Below are positions 47,416-59,144 of a stretch of 64,000 nt of DNA, one piece after another. This DNA comes from Blasia pusilla (lineage: Eukaryota > Marchantiophyta > Marchantiopsida > Blasiales). Under the pieces are notes generated by a model. That model was given only the letters and a program-made list of their open reading frames with translations. It ran no database searches and was not told where the DNA came from. The DNA is taken from contig CM114275.1 in assembly GCA_050084515.1 (NCBI GenBank), forward strand, positions 10,726,001 to 10,790,000, read 5' to 3'. Position 1 is the first letter of the stretch, and each line of letters begins with the position of its first letter. Made by a program: the position numbers and the translations under genes.

Positions 47416-48420
47416 TTGGTCATGACTCATCATATGGGAGCAATGGTCAAGAAAGACTCGACAACTGATTGGTACATTGACTCTAGTATATCAAATCATA
47501 TGACCTCACAAGCTAAAGGGTTCAGTAGTTTTGAGCGGGTGAAAGATCCTGCAATTGTGCTCACAGGAGATAACACTCAACATCATATCACGCATACAGG
47601 TTAAGTTTCAATAGCATCAGATGGTCTTTGTGCTCTTGGAAATGGTCTCTATGTTCCTACCATTGCAAGAAACCTGATCTTTGTATGACACATAGTAAAA
47701 GAGGGTTATCAAGTAAAGTTTTAATGTAGATGGTTGTTTCATTGAGATAATGGATGACTATACTACAATAGCCAAACGATCTAGATCTGGAAGAATGTTC
47801 AAAATAGATGTCTCTATGCTAGAGATTCCAACAGCAATGGTCAAATCGGCCAACAAGTCATAAATCTAAATGTGTGGCATAAAAAAATTGGACATATGAA
47901 TCTTCAAAGATTAAAGAGTCTTTCATCATCTAATATAGTAATTAGACTCCCTAAATTAGCGAGTCCTGCTACGTTAGAGGTGTGTCTTGCTTGCCAAATT
48001 GGAAAACAAGCTAGATTTCCTTTTCCAAAGCAAGATAGAAGAGCATCCAAGATATTGGAGTTGATCTACAGTGATGTGCGGACAACATCACAACATAGCC
48101 TTAATGGTTGCCAGTACTTTGTTTCATTTATTGATTACTTCACTAGGTATATATGGGTATACTTTATGAAAGCCAAGTTAGAGGTATTCTCACTGTTCCA
48201 AACATTCAGAGTTGTAGTAGAGAAGTAGAGTGGAGAACACATTCTGAAATTGCGTTGTGATGGAGGAGGAGAGTATCTTTCAATAGAGTTTGATGACTAC
48301 TTACGTCGGAATGGCATCCAACTTCAAGTGACTTGCCGTTACACTCCACAATAAAATGGAGTGGTTGAGAGGAAGAATCAACATATTGTGAAGCGGCACG
48401 AGCTATATTGAATGAGAAGA
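47416..48420 (+). pseudogene. Copia protease and integrase
   Basis: The protease active-site region reads WYIDSSISNHMT (normally DSGAS), so Gly is lost. Then come the integrase HHCC finger (WHKKIGHMNLQRL, CLACQIGKQ) and catalytic positions in LIYSDV, LRCDGGGEY and VERKN. In-frame TAG and TAA interrupt it; the TAA in PQ-stop-NG stands where Copia integrases have Gln. Confidence 0.88.
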
Positions 48421-49199
48421 ACATGCCTAAGGTGTATCGGGCAGAGGCTGTAGCATGTGCAGTTTTCTTAATCAACCAAATTCCAACAGGAGGAGTTCAT
48501 GATAAAACTCCATTCGAAGTCTTCACAGGAAGTAAACCTGATTTTTCCGTCTTGAAAGTATTTGGCTGTATTTATTATGCTCATGTTTCTTCTGAGATAC
48601 GTTAGAAATTAGACCCCAAGTCTGAAAGATGTATCTTCATTGGCTATGTTGATGGAACTAAGGGATATAAGTGCTATATTCCATCCTCTAGGCAACTTAT
48701 TATTTGTCGCAATCTTGTCTTTGATGAGCTAAAGTCTTTGATGAGCTAATCTTGTCTTTGATGAGCTAAACTCCATCTGAGCCTATTCTACCTCTAAACT
48801 TGTCTGTTGAGGGGGAAAATATGACTGTAAACTTACAAACATTGTCTTCAACTTCCCCAAGTACTAGTGCATGACTAGAAGAGGTCCTAGATTCATCAGT
48901 TCAATCAATGAGTCCATGGATGAGAAGAGTATTTTGTCTATTGACATTGGTCAGAGCTCGAGTCAGATGTCAGAGATATCTACCTCTAAACAACAACTTT
49001 GTAGATCAAGTAGAATTACACATCTAGTTCATAGATTTATAAATGAAGGTTTTCTTGCGACACATCATGCATATATGATGACTACGCTTCAAGAACAAGA
49101 ACTCATTTGCTTTGAAGAAGCTCCAAGTAAAGTCAAATGGATTGAAGCTATGGAGGAGGAGCTTGTTGCATTAAGACATCAACAGACATAAGAGCTAGT

Positions 49200-50641
49200 T
49201 GATATATCTTTCGGTTAGGAAGCTATTGGTTGCAAATATGTTTATAAAATCAAGCGCAATCAAGATGGTACAATTAACAGATACAAAGCAAGATTGGTGG
49301 CTAAGGGCTATGCACAACAATATGGCATCGATTACGAGGAAATATTTAGCCCTGTTGCAAAGATGGTAACTACGAAAACAGTGGTTGCAGTAAGTAAGAA
49401 GTGGAGATTACATCACATGGACGTCAAGAATGCCTTCTTGAATGGAGATCTATACGAGGGGCTATATATGACTCAACCACCTGGATACGAGCATCCCAAG
49501 TTTCCATTCCGCGTGTGCAGGTTGAAGAAAGCTCTATACGGGCTCAAACAAGCTCCAAGAGCTTGGTATGGCAAGATTATAAACGTTCTACAAGAGTTGG
49601 GTTTTAGGGTATGTGATTTTGACTCCTCTTTATATGTCTCGAGAAGAAAATATCATACGGTTCTCATTGTGTTGTATGTTGACGATCTCCTGATTACTGG
49701 GAGTACTGAAGAAATGGTACAACAAGTCAAGCTTAAGTTACAAGCAGAATGAAAGACTTGGGAGAACTCAAGTACTTATTTGGTATTCACTTTATCAAGG
49801 TTGGAGAGAGAATGTGATTACTACAACGATAATATGCTCTTCATATGCTTTCAAAATATGGTATGACGGCTTGTAAGCCAATCTCTACACCGTTGGACCA
49901 TGGTGTGAAGCTAAGAGTGGATGAAGGAGAGTTTCTTGCAGATTCTAATATGTACATGCGCATGGTTGGAAGTTTGATATATCTAACTATAATCAGACTA
50001 GATTTGAGTTATGTTGTTGGCCTAGTGAGTCAGTTTATGCAAGGATCTCGAAAACCTCACCTTTATGCTGTGAGGAGGATTATGCGGTATATGAAATTCT
50101 CTATTCAATTCGGGCTTCAATTTGAACCTTCTCCGAGTTTTCAATTACAGGGATTCACAGATGCTGATTGGGTAGGAAGCGTGTCTGATCAACACTCCAC
50201 ATCTGGTCATCATTTACTTTGGGAAGCGCAACTTTAAGTTGGGCTTCAAAGAAGCAACCTACAATTGCTTTATCTTCAACAAAGGCTGAGTATAGAGGAG
50301 CAACCAATGCAGCATGTGAGGCGGTGTGGCTTCATTGATTACTTGTTGATATTGGTGTTAGTAACTTAGGACCTATTGTAATATATGCAGACAATATTCG
50401 TAGCATCAAGCTTGCTAATAACCTTGTGTTTCATGCTCGTACAAAGCATGTTGAGGTGCACTATCATTTTATCAAAGAGAAAGTGCTTGAAGGAGAAATT
50501 GATCTTGTGTATATAGGTACAGATCAACAAATTGCTGACATCTTTACAAAGGCATTGTCGAGAGATAAGTTTGAGATGTTTAGAAATGATTTAGGCGTTA
50601 GAGATATCGATATGAGCTTGAGGGGGAGTATTGAAGATTGA
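49200..50641 (+). pseudogene. Copia reverse transcriptase and RNase H
   Basis: RT motifs run in order: YKARLVAKGYAQQYGIDY, HHMDVKNAFLNGDLYE, YGLKQAPRAWY and the catalytic YVDD (about 49675). RNase H shows ADWVGS and the closing KHVEVHYHFIKEKV and ADIFTKAL motifs (50426-50641). Frameshifts near 49750 and stops near 50235 and 50340 break the frame. Confidence 0.9.
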
Positions 50642-50932
50642 GTTACAGTCAAGCTCATGAGACACTTGAAGTGCTACATTTGGTACTCACACAAAGTAGG
50701 GAAGCTTAATCTTGGTTAGTCAGTTAAGCACGATTATCTTAACAAGGGTTAATTAACCACAATTAGTCTAACTCGAGACTAAGGATAGGGTTAGGGTTGC
50801 TTGTGCATACCCTCTATAATTGAGAAGGGGATCAGCCTCCACTCATTCTCTCATTGCAAATTTTGTTCTCCATGGTGGTGTGTATGTGTGAGAGCCGTTT
50901 TCCACCAATTATGCTTCTTTAGCAATTTTCCA
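50632..50932 (+). repeat. 3' LTR of Copia element
   Basis: It is preceded by the polypurine tract GAGGGGGAG at 50620-50628, begins TGAAGATTGAG and ends TTTTCCA. It aligns with the 5' LTR with scattered substitutions and small gaps. Confidence 0.93.
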
Positions 50933-51450
50933 CTATATGTGCATTAGTGTGAGCCGCTTGGTGCCTTGGATATTAACACTGAAAATGCCATATACCTAGG
51001 CTTAGAAGGATTGAATCAGATAAAACTACGCCTAATTCGAGGAGTTATCCTTAAAAGGAGCGTATCTTCTATTGAACGACATTGACAACATTGCAAATCC
51101 CAATTATTCAGAGATCTGCCACTGTAGAGTATATAGACTCTAGTCCTCCGCATAGACGGACTATCCTCTATAAAAATTCTACAACACTTTGTATACAACC
51201 AAAAATATTGTATTGTAGCCATCCGCTATCATTAATTAACTTGACATTTTTTCACTAGTGGCATCACCACCATTTAATGAAATATAAGATAAACCATATT
51301 TCTAACTTTGTCGACATTGACTTAATTGGAAACTGTGTCTATAGGACAACCCGGCTTGTAAGATTCAACGAGTATCATCCACTACACCAGTGGAATGAGT
51401 TTTTTTACACGTGTTTGTTAACTCGGATCATTTTCAGATGTGAATGAGAG

Positions 51451-53018
51451 ATCATGGCCTCTGAGTCTCCAAGATGGACATACTTACACGAATGTATTTA
51501 CAGAGATATTTTCTTGACTCAAACCTGCATTGTTGATGAGATGAAGAGGCATGCATCTAACAACATGTGGAGTCAGATGCACACAGTTGAGATGTTATCA
51601 AACGTGATGGTTGTACTTGACCCATAGATTCAATTTGATGCTAACTTTCTCCCTAACTTAGCTTATTCTCTTGATTATCCACCTATGCATACCCTGCCTA
51701 TCCCTAGTTTGCCAACTCAACAAACATTTGATATTGATGAGTTATATAGGAGCAAAGGAAGTTGTTCTATGTGTTGGAGGATAGGACATGTGGCCTAGTT
51801 TTTCTCACTGGTCCCCCAGGTTGTGGGAAAAAAATCTTCATTAGATTTATGCATAAATATTGGGAATTTACCTCTACAAATATATTGTTCACAACAACTA
51901 TTGATATTGTTGCAACCCTTTTGCACGACAATGCCACAACAATGCATTTTGCTTTTGGAATTCCGCCGAGGGGAGACCTACCACGAATGCATGCCCATGT
52001 GAGCTCAAATCAGTACATTAGACTAAAGAAATATAGAATTGTGGTCATAGATGAATGTTCCATGCTCACCCCCCATCTCCTGCATATAATTAAAATGAGA
52101 CTAAACCAGGTTGCGCCATTTGTAAATCAAAGTCCGTTCTCGTCTCAGCTGGTTGTCTTACAAGCGGATCTTTTCCAACTCCCGCCATTCTGTCATCATG
52201 TGTCACAACCATTGTGTCGACTCTGTCATATCATATCTTCACCATTTTACACTAATGTTGAGAACTTCACATTGTCTACTCCCATGAGACATGGCGGTGA
52301 TGCCGACTTTCTTCATTTCTTGGGAACAATAAGAAATCAGGTTCTGGACCAGCAACAACTTGACTTATACCTAGGGGACTACATTGTAGAAGAAGATGTT
52401 GCAATGGACTTCTTTACTGACGACACGCAAGTGATTTGTATGCATCGAGATGATGTAAACACACTTAACCTTATCGCTTTAAGACAAGTATTCGACGACA
52501 TTATTCTAGTCAACATCACAACAAATGCCCACCCTATTTCTGAGCTCAGAGAGTGGTTGTCATAGGAGAAGTTTCATGAGATCTACTTCATTATTGTTGG
52601 CTGCAAGGTTCTATTGACATCTAACATCAATCTGAAGAGGTAGGCAGCTAATGGCTCCTCATCAACTGTTATGGAGTTAGTGTTTAAGGAAGATTCACTT
52701 ACTACAATTGTTGTGAAGTTGCATTAAAATGGTGTGATGGTGAGGGTAAGAAGATCCAATTTTTGCATCTTGAGGTATGGACCAAGTCAAAAGTCTACAC
52801 GGTCATTTCCACTTATAATGAGTTATGCAATTATGGGTCATAAAAGTCAGGGACTTATTGTGTCAAGAAAGTGTCTGCTTGTGATCAAGGAGATGTTTGC
52901 TCTTAGACTTCTACATGTGATGTTATCAAGAGTTAAGTTCAGGTCTCAGTTGAGATTTTGGGGCAAAATTAAACCTTCGGATTTTCAAGTTTTTGGACAT
53001 CCTAACTTTGCATCTTAG
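51451..53018 (+). pseudogene. PIF1-type helicase, probably from a Helitron
   Basis: 51762-52565 reads a superfamily 1 PIF1-like helicase: Walker A GPPGCGKK (about 51808), a motif like IDECSML (Walker B, about 52050), then LQADLFQLPPF and RHGGDADFL. The C-terminal part resumes after stops at 52734-53018 with MSYAIMGHKSQGL and VMLSRV, the usual last motifs. The N-terminal Rep domain of a Helitron is not readable upstream, so the Helitron origin is an inference from the isolated helicase and the following captured-looking exon. Walker A has Pro-Gly-Cys where active enzymes have Gly-Gly-Thr, and stops break the frame. Confidence 0.75.
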
Positions 53019-53684
53019 TCTACTCTCGCTCTTAACTCTTTCTTATTTTGAAGAATGTCATCTTATGAAACTACTCGAAAGGCCCGTGGAAAAGATGCAA
53101 GTGTGGGACAACCTAAGACTGATGGATACACCTGAACGCCGACAGTTGTAGATGCTACTCAGTAGAACCCAATTCTGATAAGCGACGATAATGTGGACAC
53201 AGATGCATATGACGACGGCCCCAATAGCTTTGATTCTCGCCAACTATAGTGTGCACAATAGGAAGAGATAACATATCAACTCTTATTTGTTGTTTTCTAT
53301 TCTAAAATTGCATACAATTACTAAGTTAGTTGCAAAAGGTACCAAGAACACACATTGACTTTGCAAGGATAATACTTAATAATATGCCCGAGCTTCTAAA
53401 ATACAACCTTGTCCAATTTGTGCCCCCAACAGCTGAAATATGCTAAAAACCTTGGCCTTACATGCGATCACTGGGACCATACAACTCCTAGTCGTCAAAT
53501 GAGTCGTATGATCAATGAACGTAAGATGGGGACTTCCATATTTCGGGAGATCACAAAATAGCCCCCTGCTACACGTACGTCATTTTGTGTCTGCCATTTT
53601 TGTTTTCTGCTCTTCTTTGATTGAGCACAAAAAATTGTGATGCCACCCCTTGTTCATTGATCATCTGAATTGTGTGTTTCTCAG

Positions 53685-53962
53685 GAATTCAGAAGGAGAT
53701 GATGAAATACAGGGTCTGTTATTTGATGAAAGTGAGCTCAGTAGATCTCACGCTGCAATTCAGTACAAATGTTCTATTGGTGGCATACAGCCAAATCAGC
53801 TTCAAGAGTTGAGCATTCTAATACGCCTGTTGCTTGATATTCTGGTGGACCTTACATGTGCAAAAGCAAAGCATTTGCTTTCTCGAATGAGGTATGCAAT
53901 AGAAAATGGTTCCATTTCAGACTTCTTCACCGACTCAAACAATTTCTCGCATGAATACAAAG
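53685..53962 (+). pseudogene. isolated exon of unknown gene
   Basis: A 278-bp open stretch is framed by a good acceptor (TGTGTGTTTCTCAG at 53671-53684) and a good donor (AAAG then GTAAGG at 53963). It encodes about 92 residues without a stop, with acidic EGDDEIQGLLFDESELS and helical ELSILIRLLLDILVDLTCAKA segments. I do not recognise it. It sits just downstream of the broken helicase, with no neighbouring exons I can find, so it may be a gene fragment carried by a Helitron. It could also be a surviving exon of a resident gene. Confidence 0.45.
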
Positions 53963-54339
53963 GTAAGGTGCAGAGCAAAGACTTGTAGCCACAATTTCGA
54001 TGAGACCGATGAAAGCGGTGAGATCTAGTAGAGCCCCTTCATGAGTAGTGGAGGACAGGCTCTGGAGGTCGAGGATGACCTGTTGAGGCCCCGGGAAACG
54101 TGAGAGAGCACATTTCCCCTTCCTTTCGGCTCATTTGGAGCCATATTGAGGAACTTGCTATTTTAGGTTAGTACAATTTTGAGTATATGATCGACTTTAT
54201 ATTTTTGGTAAGTGGCCATTGACCTCCTACATCAGGTCAAGAGCCAAGGAGGTGAATTGGGAGCATAGGTTACCATGGAGAGAGCTTGGGACAGGGGAGG
54301 GGTATACCTCAAGGAAAAAGAGCTTGAGAGCTCATTCTC

Positions 54340-54520
54340 TTTTTGTTGAAACTCTTGGCATGAGGCGGCCGAGCTATGGTCTTGCTTGCCTTGTGAGTGT
54401 AACCCAAGCCTTTCATTAGGAGAGTGGGTTTGGTTTGACATTGAGAGAGACATGTGAGAGTGCACACATGTGAGAACTATGGTGTTGTGAGAGAGATTGG
54501 ATCTTACTTTACAAATAGAG
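54340..54520 (+). repeat. dispersed repeat, uninterrupted copy
   Basis: This matches the flanks of the miniature element at 7.46-8.03 kb, block by block, without the GC-rich insert. It serves as the empty-site reference for that insertion. Confidence 0.6.
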
Positions 54521-56251
54521 AATGAGTGACCTGTATGAATTTTCGTACCATCCCATTAAGGACAAGCACACTTATTCATATGTCAAGGGTTGGTAAGGTT
54601 TTGCGCGGTGAATCGAAGAAAACCAAATGTTGCGAGAGAGCTTCATGGGGGAGCTCGCTGGTTGCTCAATGTTTGGAGCAGTTTGGGGGACCATGTTCCC
54701 CACTTCATGGTTCACGGGAGTGCTCATTGGAGTAAGAGCCGTGCGAGTTTGCTGTTTTGCTTTGCTGATTTTTTGTAAGGGAGAGTGGCACGCGGAAGCG
54801 TTGCCCAATTTTCGATAGGAATTGAGTATGGGGGCGGGTTGCTCCATACCAGTGCTCTTGGGAGCACCATGTACCTTGTTGATTTGTGTTCTCATAGGTT
54901 TTACATTTTCGTTGGGAGAAATCAGCGCAGAAGCGCTCCCAATTTTTTGTAGGAGAAAGAGATATTGGGCTTTCCGACAGTCCCCATAAAATTTTACAGG
55001 AATGTTCGATTCCAAATATTTGTTGCCATTGTCGTAGATCGTGAAGCTGTGCACGCTGTGCAAGAAACAGTGCACAATTTGGATTGTGACCAAAAAGTTA
55101 TGGTCAATCTTGCAAAACTGCCATTGCTAGGCAATTTTTAGGGTTAAATTGTTCAAACCCTTAACCAGCCGCCGCGCCGGCGGCGCCCGTCGCCGTCAGT
55201 GGTCCATCGTCAATGGTCAACATGCATCGTCGATGGTCAACCATCATGGTCAACGTTCAACCGTGATCGTCAACGGTCAACTATCACCGTCAACGGTCCA
55301 AGGTCCTTTGTCCACCATCACCGGCTGCCGTCGCCTAGTGTTGCTCAGAGCCGTGTTCGGCCATTGTCCACCCTTTGGTTGCCATTTCCACCATAACGAA
55401 GTGGAGAGTCTTCCACGACTACCGTTGATTCTCTAACTTGCGATGCGACCATGTAGTTTGGTTTGGCTGCCACGGTCATCCCATTTTCGTCATCAACTAG
55501 TTATGGCAGGTCACCTTGAGTTATGGTATTTGAGTTTTCATTTCATGGTGCTATGTTTTGATTGGTAGCCTCTTGACAACGATCAAGTACCGTGTCGTGA
55601 TGCCCGTTGTTGCAACGCGCTGCCGATTGCCACGCGGTGCCGCTGATGGCCGCACCACACTGTCTCGATCGCCAAGCCGCTCCTTCACTAAGGACAGAGC
55701 GTTTGAATTGCTGATTGAGGAGGATATGCCACCGAGTGCCACATCTCATTCTCAAGTGCCCTGCCGTTTGTAGCCGTTTCGTGCCGCCAGTGCCGCACCG
55801 GACCGCTAGACCTGCACCGCACATCGAGGATGTTTGATCAGCATGTGTACGAGAAGAGTACGACTTGTTGATTAGAGGAGTTATCTTCACAACCGAGTTG
55901 GGGTCAAGATTGCAGTTATCGAGGAGCGACATCGATATTATTTTCAGGTTAGCCATTCTAGTCTCTTGCCATGCAAGTATGAGGGAATTACGGGTATTGG
56001 GTTGTTATTTGGGGATTTTGGGTTTCGTGCAGATGCTAAGAGCATCATTGATGTATGGGTTTAGGGAACAAAGACCTGTGTGAGATGTCCAGAGTTGAGG
56101 GTATGTCTTGTCGATGAGATGATAGGACGGTAGCCAATAGCCACACCACGCCGCTTGTTGCCGCACAGTACACGTCTCAGTGAGACAGTGTAGATTGAGT
56201 GCCGCATGTTACATTGAGTGATCAAGTGATTACATGCAAGGTTGAGAGTGA
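54521..56251. other. no supported gene; 5' leader side of element C
   Basis: I see no open frame with a known domain. This may be the untranslated leader of element C, but the LTR start seen at 63807 does not recur here, so the 5' LTR is either lost or further upstream. At 55160-55180 a GC-rich CGCCGCGCCGGCGGCG run precedes the minisatellite. Confidence 0.4.
55196..55312. repeat. GTCAACGGTCAAC-type minisatellite
   Basis: A motif of about 15-17 bp (C/A)TCGTCAA(C/T)GGTCAAC repeats about seven times with substitutions. Similar GGTCAAC(A/C) words make up nearly the whole segment. Confidence 0.7.
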
Positions 56252-56540
56252 TTGCAAGAGAGGGGCACGAGGGTCATCACAACATCCTTTTGGGATTTTG
56301 AGAGGCAAGGTAGTGGACCTGAGAGTAGCTCTGGAGGGGTTATCTGTAGTGGTGCGAGGTTTCAAGGGCCTCCACGTGAGAGACCACCTCGATCTCCTTA
56401 TGTGTCATCTTCAGACAAGGAGGAGCATCTAGAGGAGTGTGTTAGTGATCCACCGTACACATTGAGTGGTCCTACCAGTTGGGCGTACGAGATGGACGAC
56501 CTGGATAGAGGACCGCGTAGGTTTTTGGTGGTGTAGGCAG

Positions 56541-57600
56541 TATAGAGCTACACGACTTCATTGTAGAATTTAGGAGTTGGTGTGACTCATAGCGGGCTAG
56601 GAACTCTAGAGAGTTCAACCCGTTTACATCATAGAATGGTGTGTTCTAGCATTTAGAGGAAGCACCCATGGACGATTACCATAAGTTCTCCCACAGATAT
56701 GCCCAGGAGATTGAGGCATGGCGACTCTACTATGACCCACGCTATGTGTCATGGACATCGCCATTCCCAGATGAGGAGGAGGAGTGAGGAGACTCTACTT
56801 CCTCTTCCACTAGTGATGTTTTAGGAGAGGTCACTCGCACTGGAGCAGTTGCACCGTCTAGTCAGGTTCGTCCCACGTTCAACCTCGTGGTTGAATTCTT
56901 TGCTGAGTTGAGGGCGAGCTACAAGGGGGTACGGACGGAGAAGTTGCGGAGCATCCACGACTTCTAGAGGCGCCCGGGTGAGAGTTTGCATGAGGCTTAC
57001 ACTCGTTTGCGCCGGTTGATCAACGTCACTCTGGGGGTGACAAGGGCTTAGGCTATCCAGTCATGGTACACGATGCTGGACCGGTCAATGCGGACACGTG
57101 TGCGGGAGGGATGCTTCTTATGAACACCTCTCCTATGTTGAGAAATTTTTTTAGGACCGTCGAGAAAATTGAGCGCAACATGGCGGAGGAGAGCGTAGCC
57201 ATCATGGATTTTGGGCGAGAGTAGTCAAGATTATCTGCATCACCAGTGCAGCAACGTGGACTCCGAGATAGGTTGACTGTGGCACTAGGAGCTCAGGGAG
57301 GATACTGAGAGGCTCTACCACAGAGACCTACGCCTTCATATGCGGCTCAGAAGCAACTGCCTACGATTATTTGTTGGTCATGTGGTGGAGCCCATATGTG
57401 CGTGATTGCACTCATCAGGGTCATGGACGTGTCCCTTAGCATGGAGGAGGAGATGGTGTTGCACCAAGAGGTGATCAGTGTGACTATTGTCAGAAGTATG
57501 GTCATACACGCCACACGTGTTTCAATTTACACTTGAGTTACGTCTGGACCAAGGGCCAGAGAGGGCACCAGAGCCAGTAGCTGGTCCAGGTGGGCCTAGA
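56541..57600 (+). pseudogene. gag of element C
   Basis: A nucleocapsid-type protein read mostly in one frame with stops. The core segment is RRPGESLHEAYTRLRRLI (about 56970), the retrotransposon gag signature. Two zinc knuckles follow: CWSCGGAHM..RDC (about 57380, with a small indel) and a perfect CDYCQKYGHTRHTC (CX2CX4HX4C, about 57478-57520). Acidic and Ser-rich segments (DEEEE, STSSSTS) precede the core. Stops near 56590, 56625, 56640, 56790, 56965 and 57050 are TAG or TGA and mostly stand where Gln or Arg would fit. Confidence 0.78.
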
Positions 57601-58352
57601 GATCGTGCATCAGGTGGTCCCATTGGAGGACGAGGAGCTGGAGTTTCCTGACAGGGTGGTGGAGTTGCCCGTAGAGGAGGTAGAGTCCCACCACCTAGAC
57701 GCGTCGAAAGAGATGTCGAGCGTGAGGCTGGGATAACTGCTCTGATATAGCAACTACAAGAGCAAATTGCCGCTATGGCATTGAGGTTACCCGGTGCCAG
57801 ATCCGTGGCATCAACATCATATGGAGTAGCCAGAGATATGGAGGATCCTAGTTGGATGTGTGGGGTTGCCTAGATGGAGGCCACCAAAGTTGTGACGCGT
57901 GGAGCAGCCGTAGAGTTGGATCCACAACGAGGGGAAGCCAAGAAACAGACCAGGCTTCCTCAATCTTTCACCTTGTCCGAGGCGATGATGACCCCATCGA
58001 TGGGTCCTGATCAGAGTTCCCGAAGAGTTGGTGATGTTATTGGTGTGCAGGCACGGAGGGGAATGGGAGAAACGAGTGCGATGACTCCTATTCTTCATGC
58101 TCACAAGGAGCATGTGTCGAGTACGATGTTGGGGGCGGCCACAATGGTGTATCGCTATTTTGTGCATCCGATGTTATGACATTGGGAGGTACGCCCGTTG
58201 AGGTGTTCTGGCTGGCCGCTACGCTATGTGAGAGTGAAGTTGAAGTTCATGCATCGTGTTTAGAGGTGATTGCAGAGGAGGTGATGGACCTGCCCTTGGA
58301 GCGGATGCTCGGGCCGTTGACGTAAGATTCATGGTAGGCTGCGGCTGCTAGG

Positions 58353-58889
58353 ATGGCGGAGATGCCCGCTAGACTCGTGATAGAGCGTGCCATGGCTTCT
58401 CTTGGTGTTGTGTTGCTGGATAATCGGGGAGAGGTCTTCTTGTTGGTGAGTCCAGAAGGTAGAGCTTTTAGTCCGGATCCCGTCTTGTTGGATTCAAGAA
58501 CGCAACCCCTGATGTTGGGGAAAGCGTCATTCAGAGGATTGGGCTTGACGAGAGCCGATGTGGAGTGTTATCCATTCCGGATACAGACGTCCTTGGGTGG
58601 AGCGAGTACCACACAATATATCACCCGACATGAGGTTGTGGTGAGGATTCGCCCGGAACATCCTACAGATGAGTCCGTGGTGCGAGCCAAGGCGATAGTG
58701 ACTGATGTAGAGTCCTACGACGTCTTGGTTGGTGGAGCAGTGTTATACCCGATGGGGTTTTCCCAAAATTACAGGGAGGAGTCAGCGTCCTACAGACCTG
58801 GATGGAAGTCACGTGATGGGCGCCTTAGCTCATTACCCGTTCGATTCACAGGTGCAGTGATTGAGCGATGGCCAAGAGAGATGCAGTAA
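58353..58889 (+). CDS. aspartic protease of element C
   Basis: An open frame of 178 codons. VLLDSRTQPLMLGKA (about residues 44-58) matches the retropepsin active-site D-S/T-G region, here with Arg instead of Gly; copy A reads DLGSQPLMLG at the same place, so the ancestor probably had DSG. A VLVGGAVLYPMGF segment near the C-terminus is the second conserved hairpin of the fold. It lies just before the methyltransferase. The changed active-site Gly makes this copy unlikely to work. Confidence 0.75.
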   Translation: MAEMPARLVIERAMASLGVVLLDNRGEVFLLVSPEGRAFSPDPVLLDSRTQPLMLGKASFRGLGLTRADVECYPFRIQTSLGGASTTQYITRHEVVVRIRPEHPTDESVVRAKAIVTDVESYDVLVGGAVLYPMGFSQNYREESASYRPGWKSRDGRLSSLPVRFTGAVIERWPREMQ

Positions 58890-59144
58890 TCGAGCGACAT
58901 CTAGGAAAGCAACATTTAGTAGTGCCATCACTTGGCCTAGTGATTTGATCGAGAGACATGTCCATACACAGGATACTCCCATTCCTGATATTTCTATGGA
59001 GAGGAGTATCATGGTAGCCGCATGAGTCCGTGGAGGAGAGGTGCCGCTTTGGGGCTCGACTGAGGAGCTACTTAGCAGAGTCCTGTGTTTTTAATAAACA
59101 GTCGCTACCCCCTTCAACGCTTAGCGATTGAGCATGTGCAGACC

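Larger units (their letters stand above)
45692..50932 (+). mobile_element. complete but decayed Ty1/Copia retrotransposon
   Basis: Two LTRs (309 and 301 bp) bound 4.6 kb of internal sequence with gag, protease, integrase, RT and RNase H in Copia order. A primer site like TATCAGAGCA (initiator-Met tRNA type) follows the 5' LTR, and a GAGGGGGAG tract precedes the 3' LTR. Roughly one base in ten differs between the LTRs, so the insertion is old. No matching 5-bp target duplication is visible (TTTAT against CTATA). Its 5' end abuts the LTR remnant of element B. Frames are broken by numerous stops. Confidence 0.93.

Noticed and set aside
45687-50937. 5-bp target duplication of the Copia element
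   Set aside because: The flanks read TTTAT and CTATA, which do not match well enough. The element may have lost it by mutation or recombination.
53000-56250. 5' LTR of element C
   Set aside because: I searched by eye for TGGAGATATTTTGGTAC and its neighbours and did not find them upstream of gag, so I did not call a 5' LTR.
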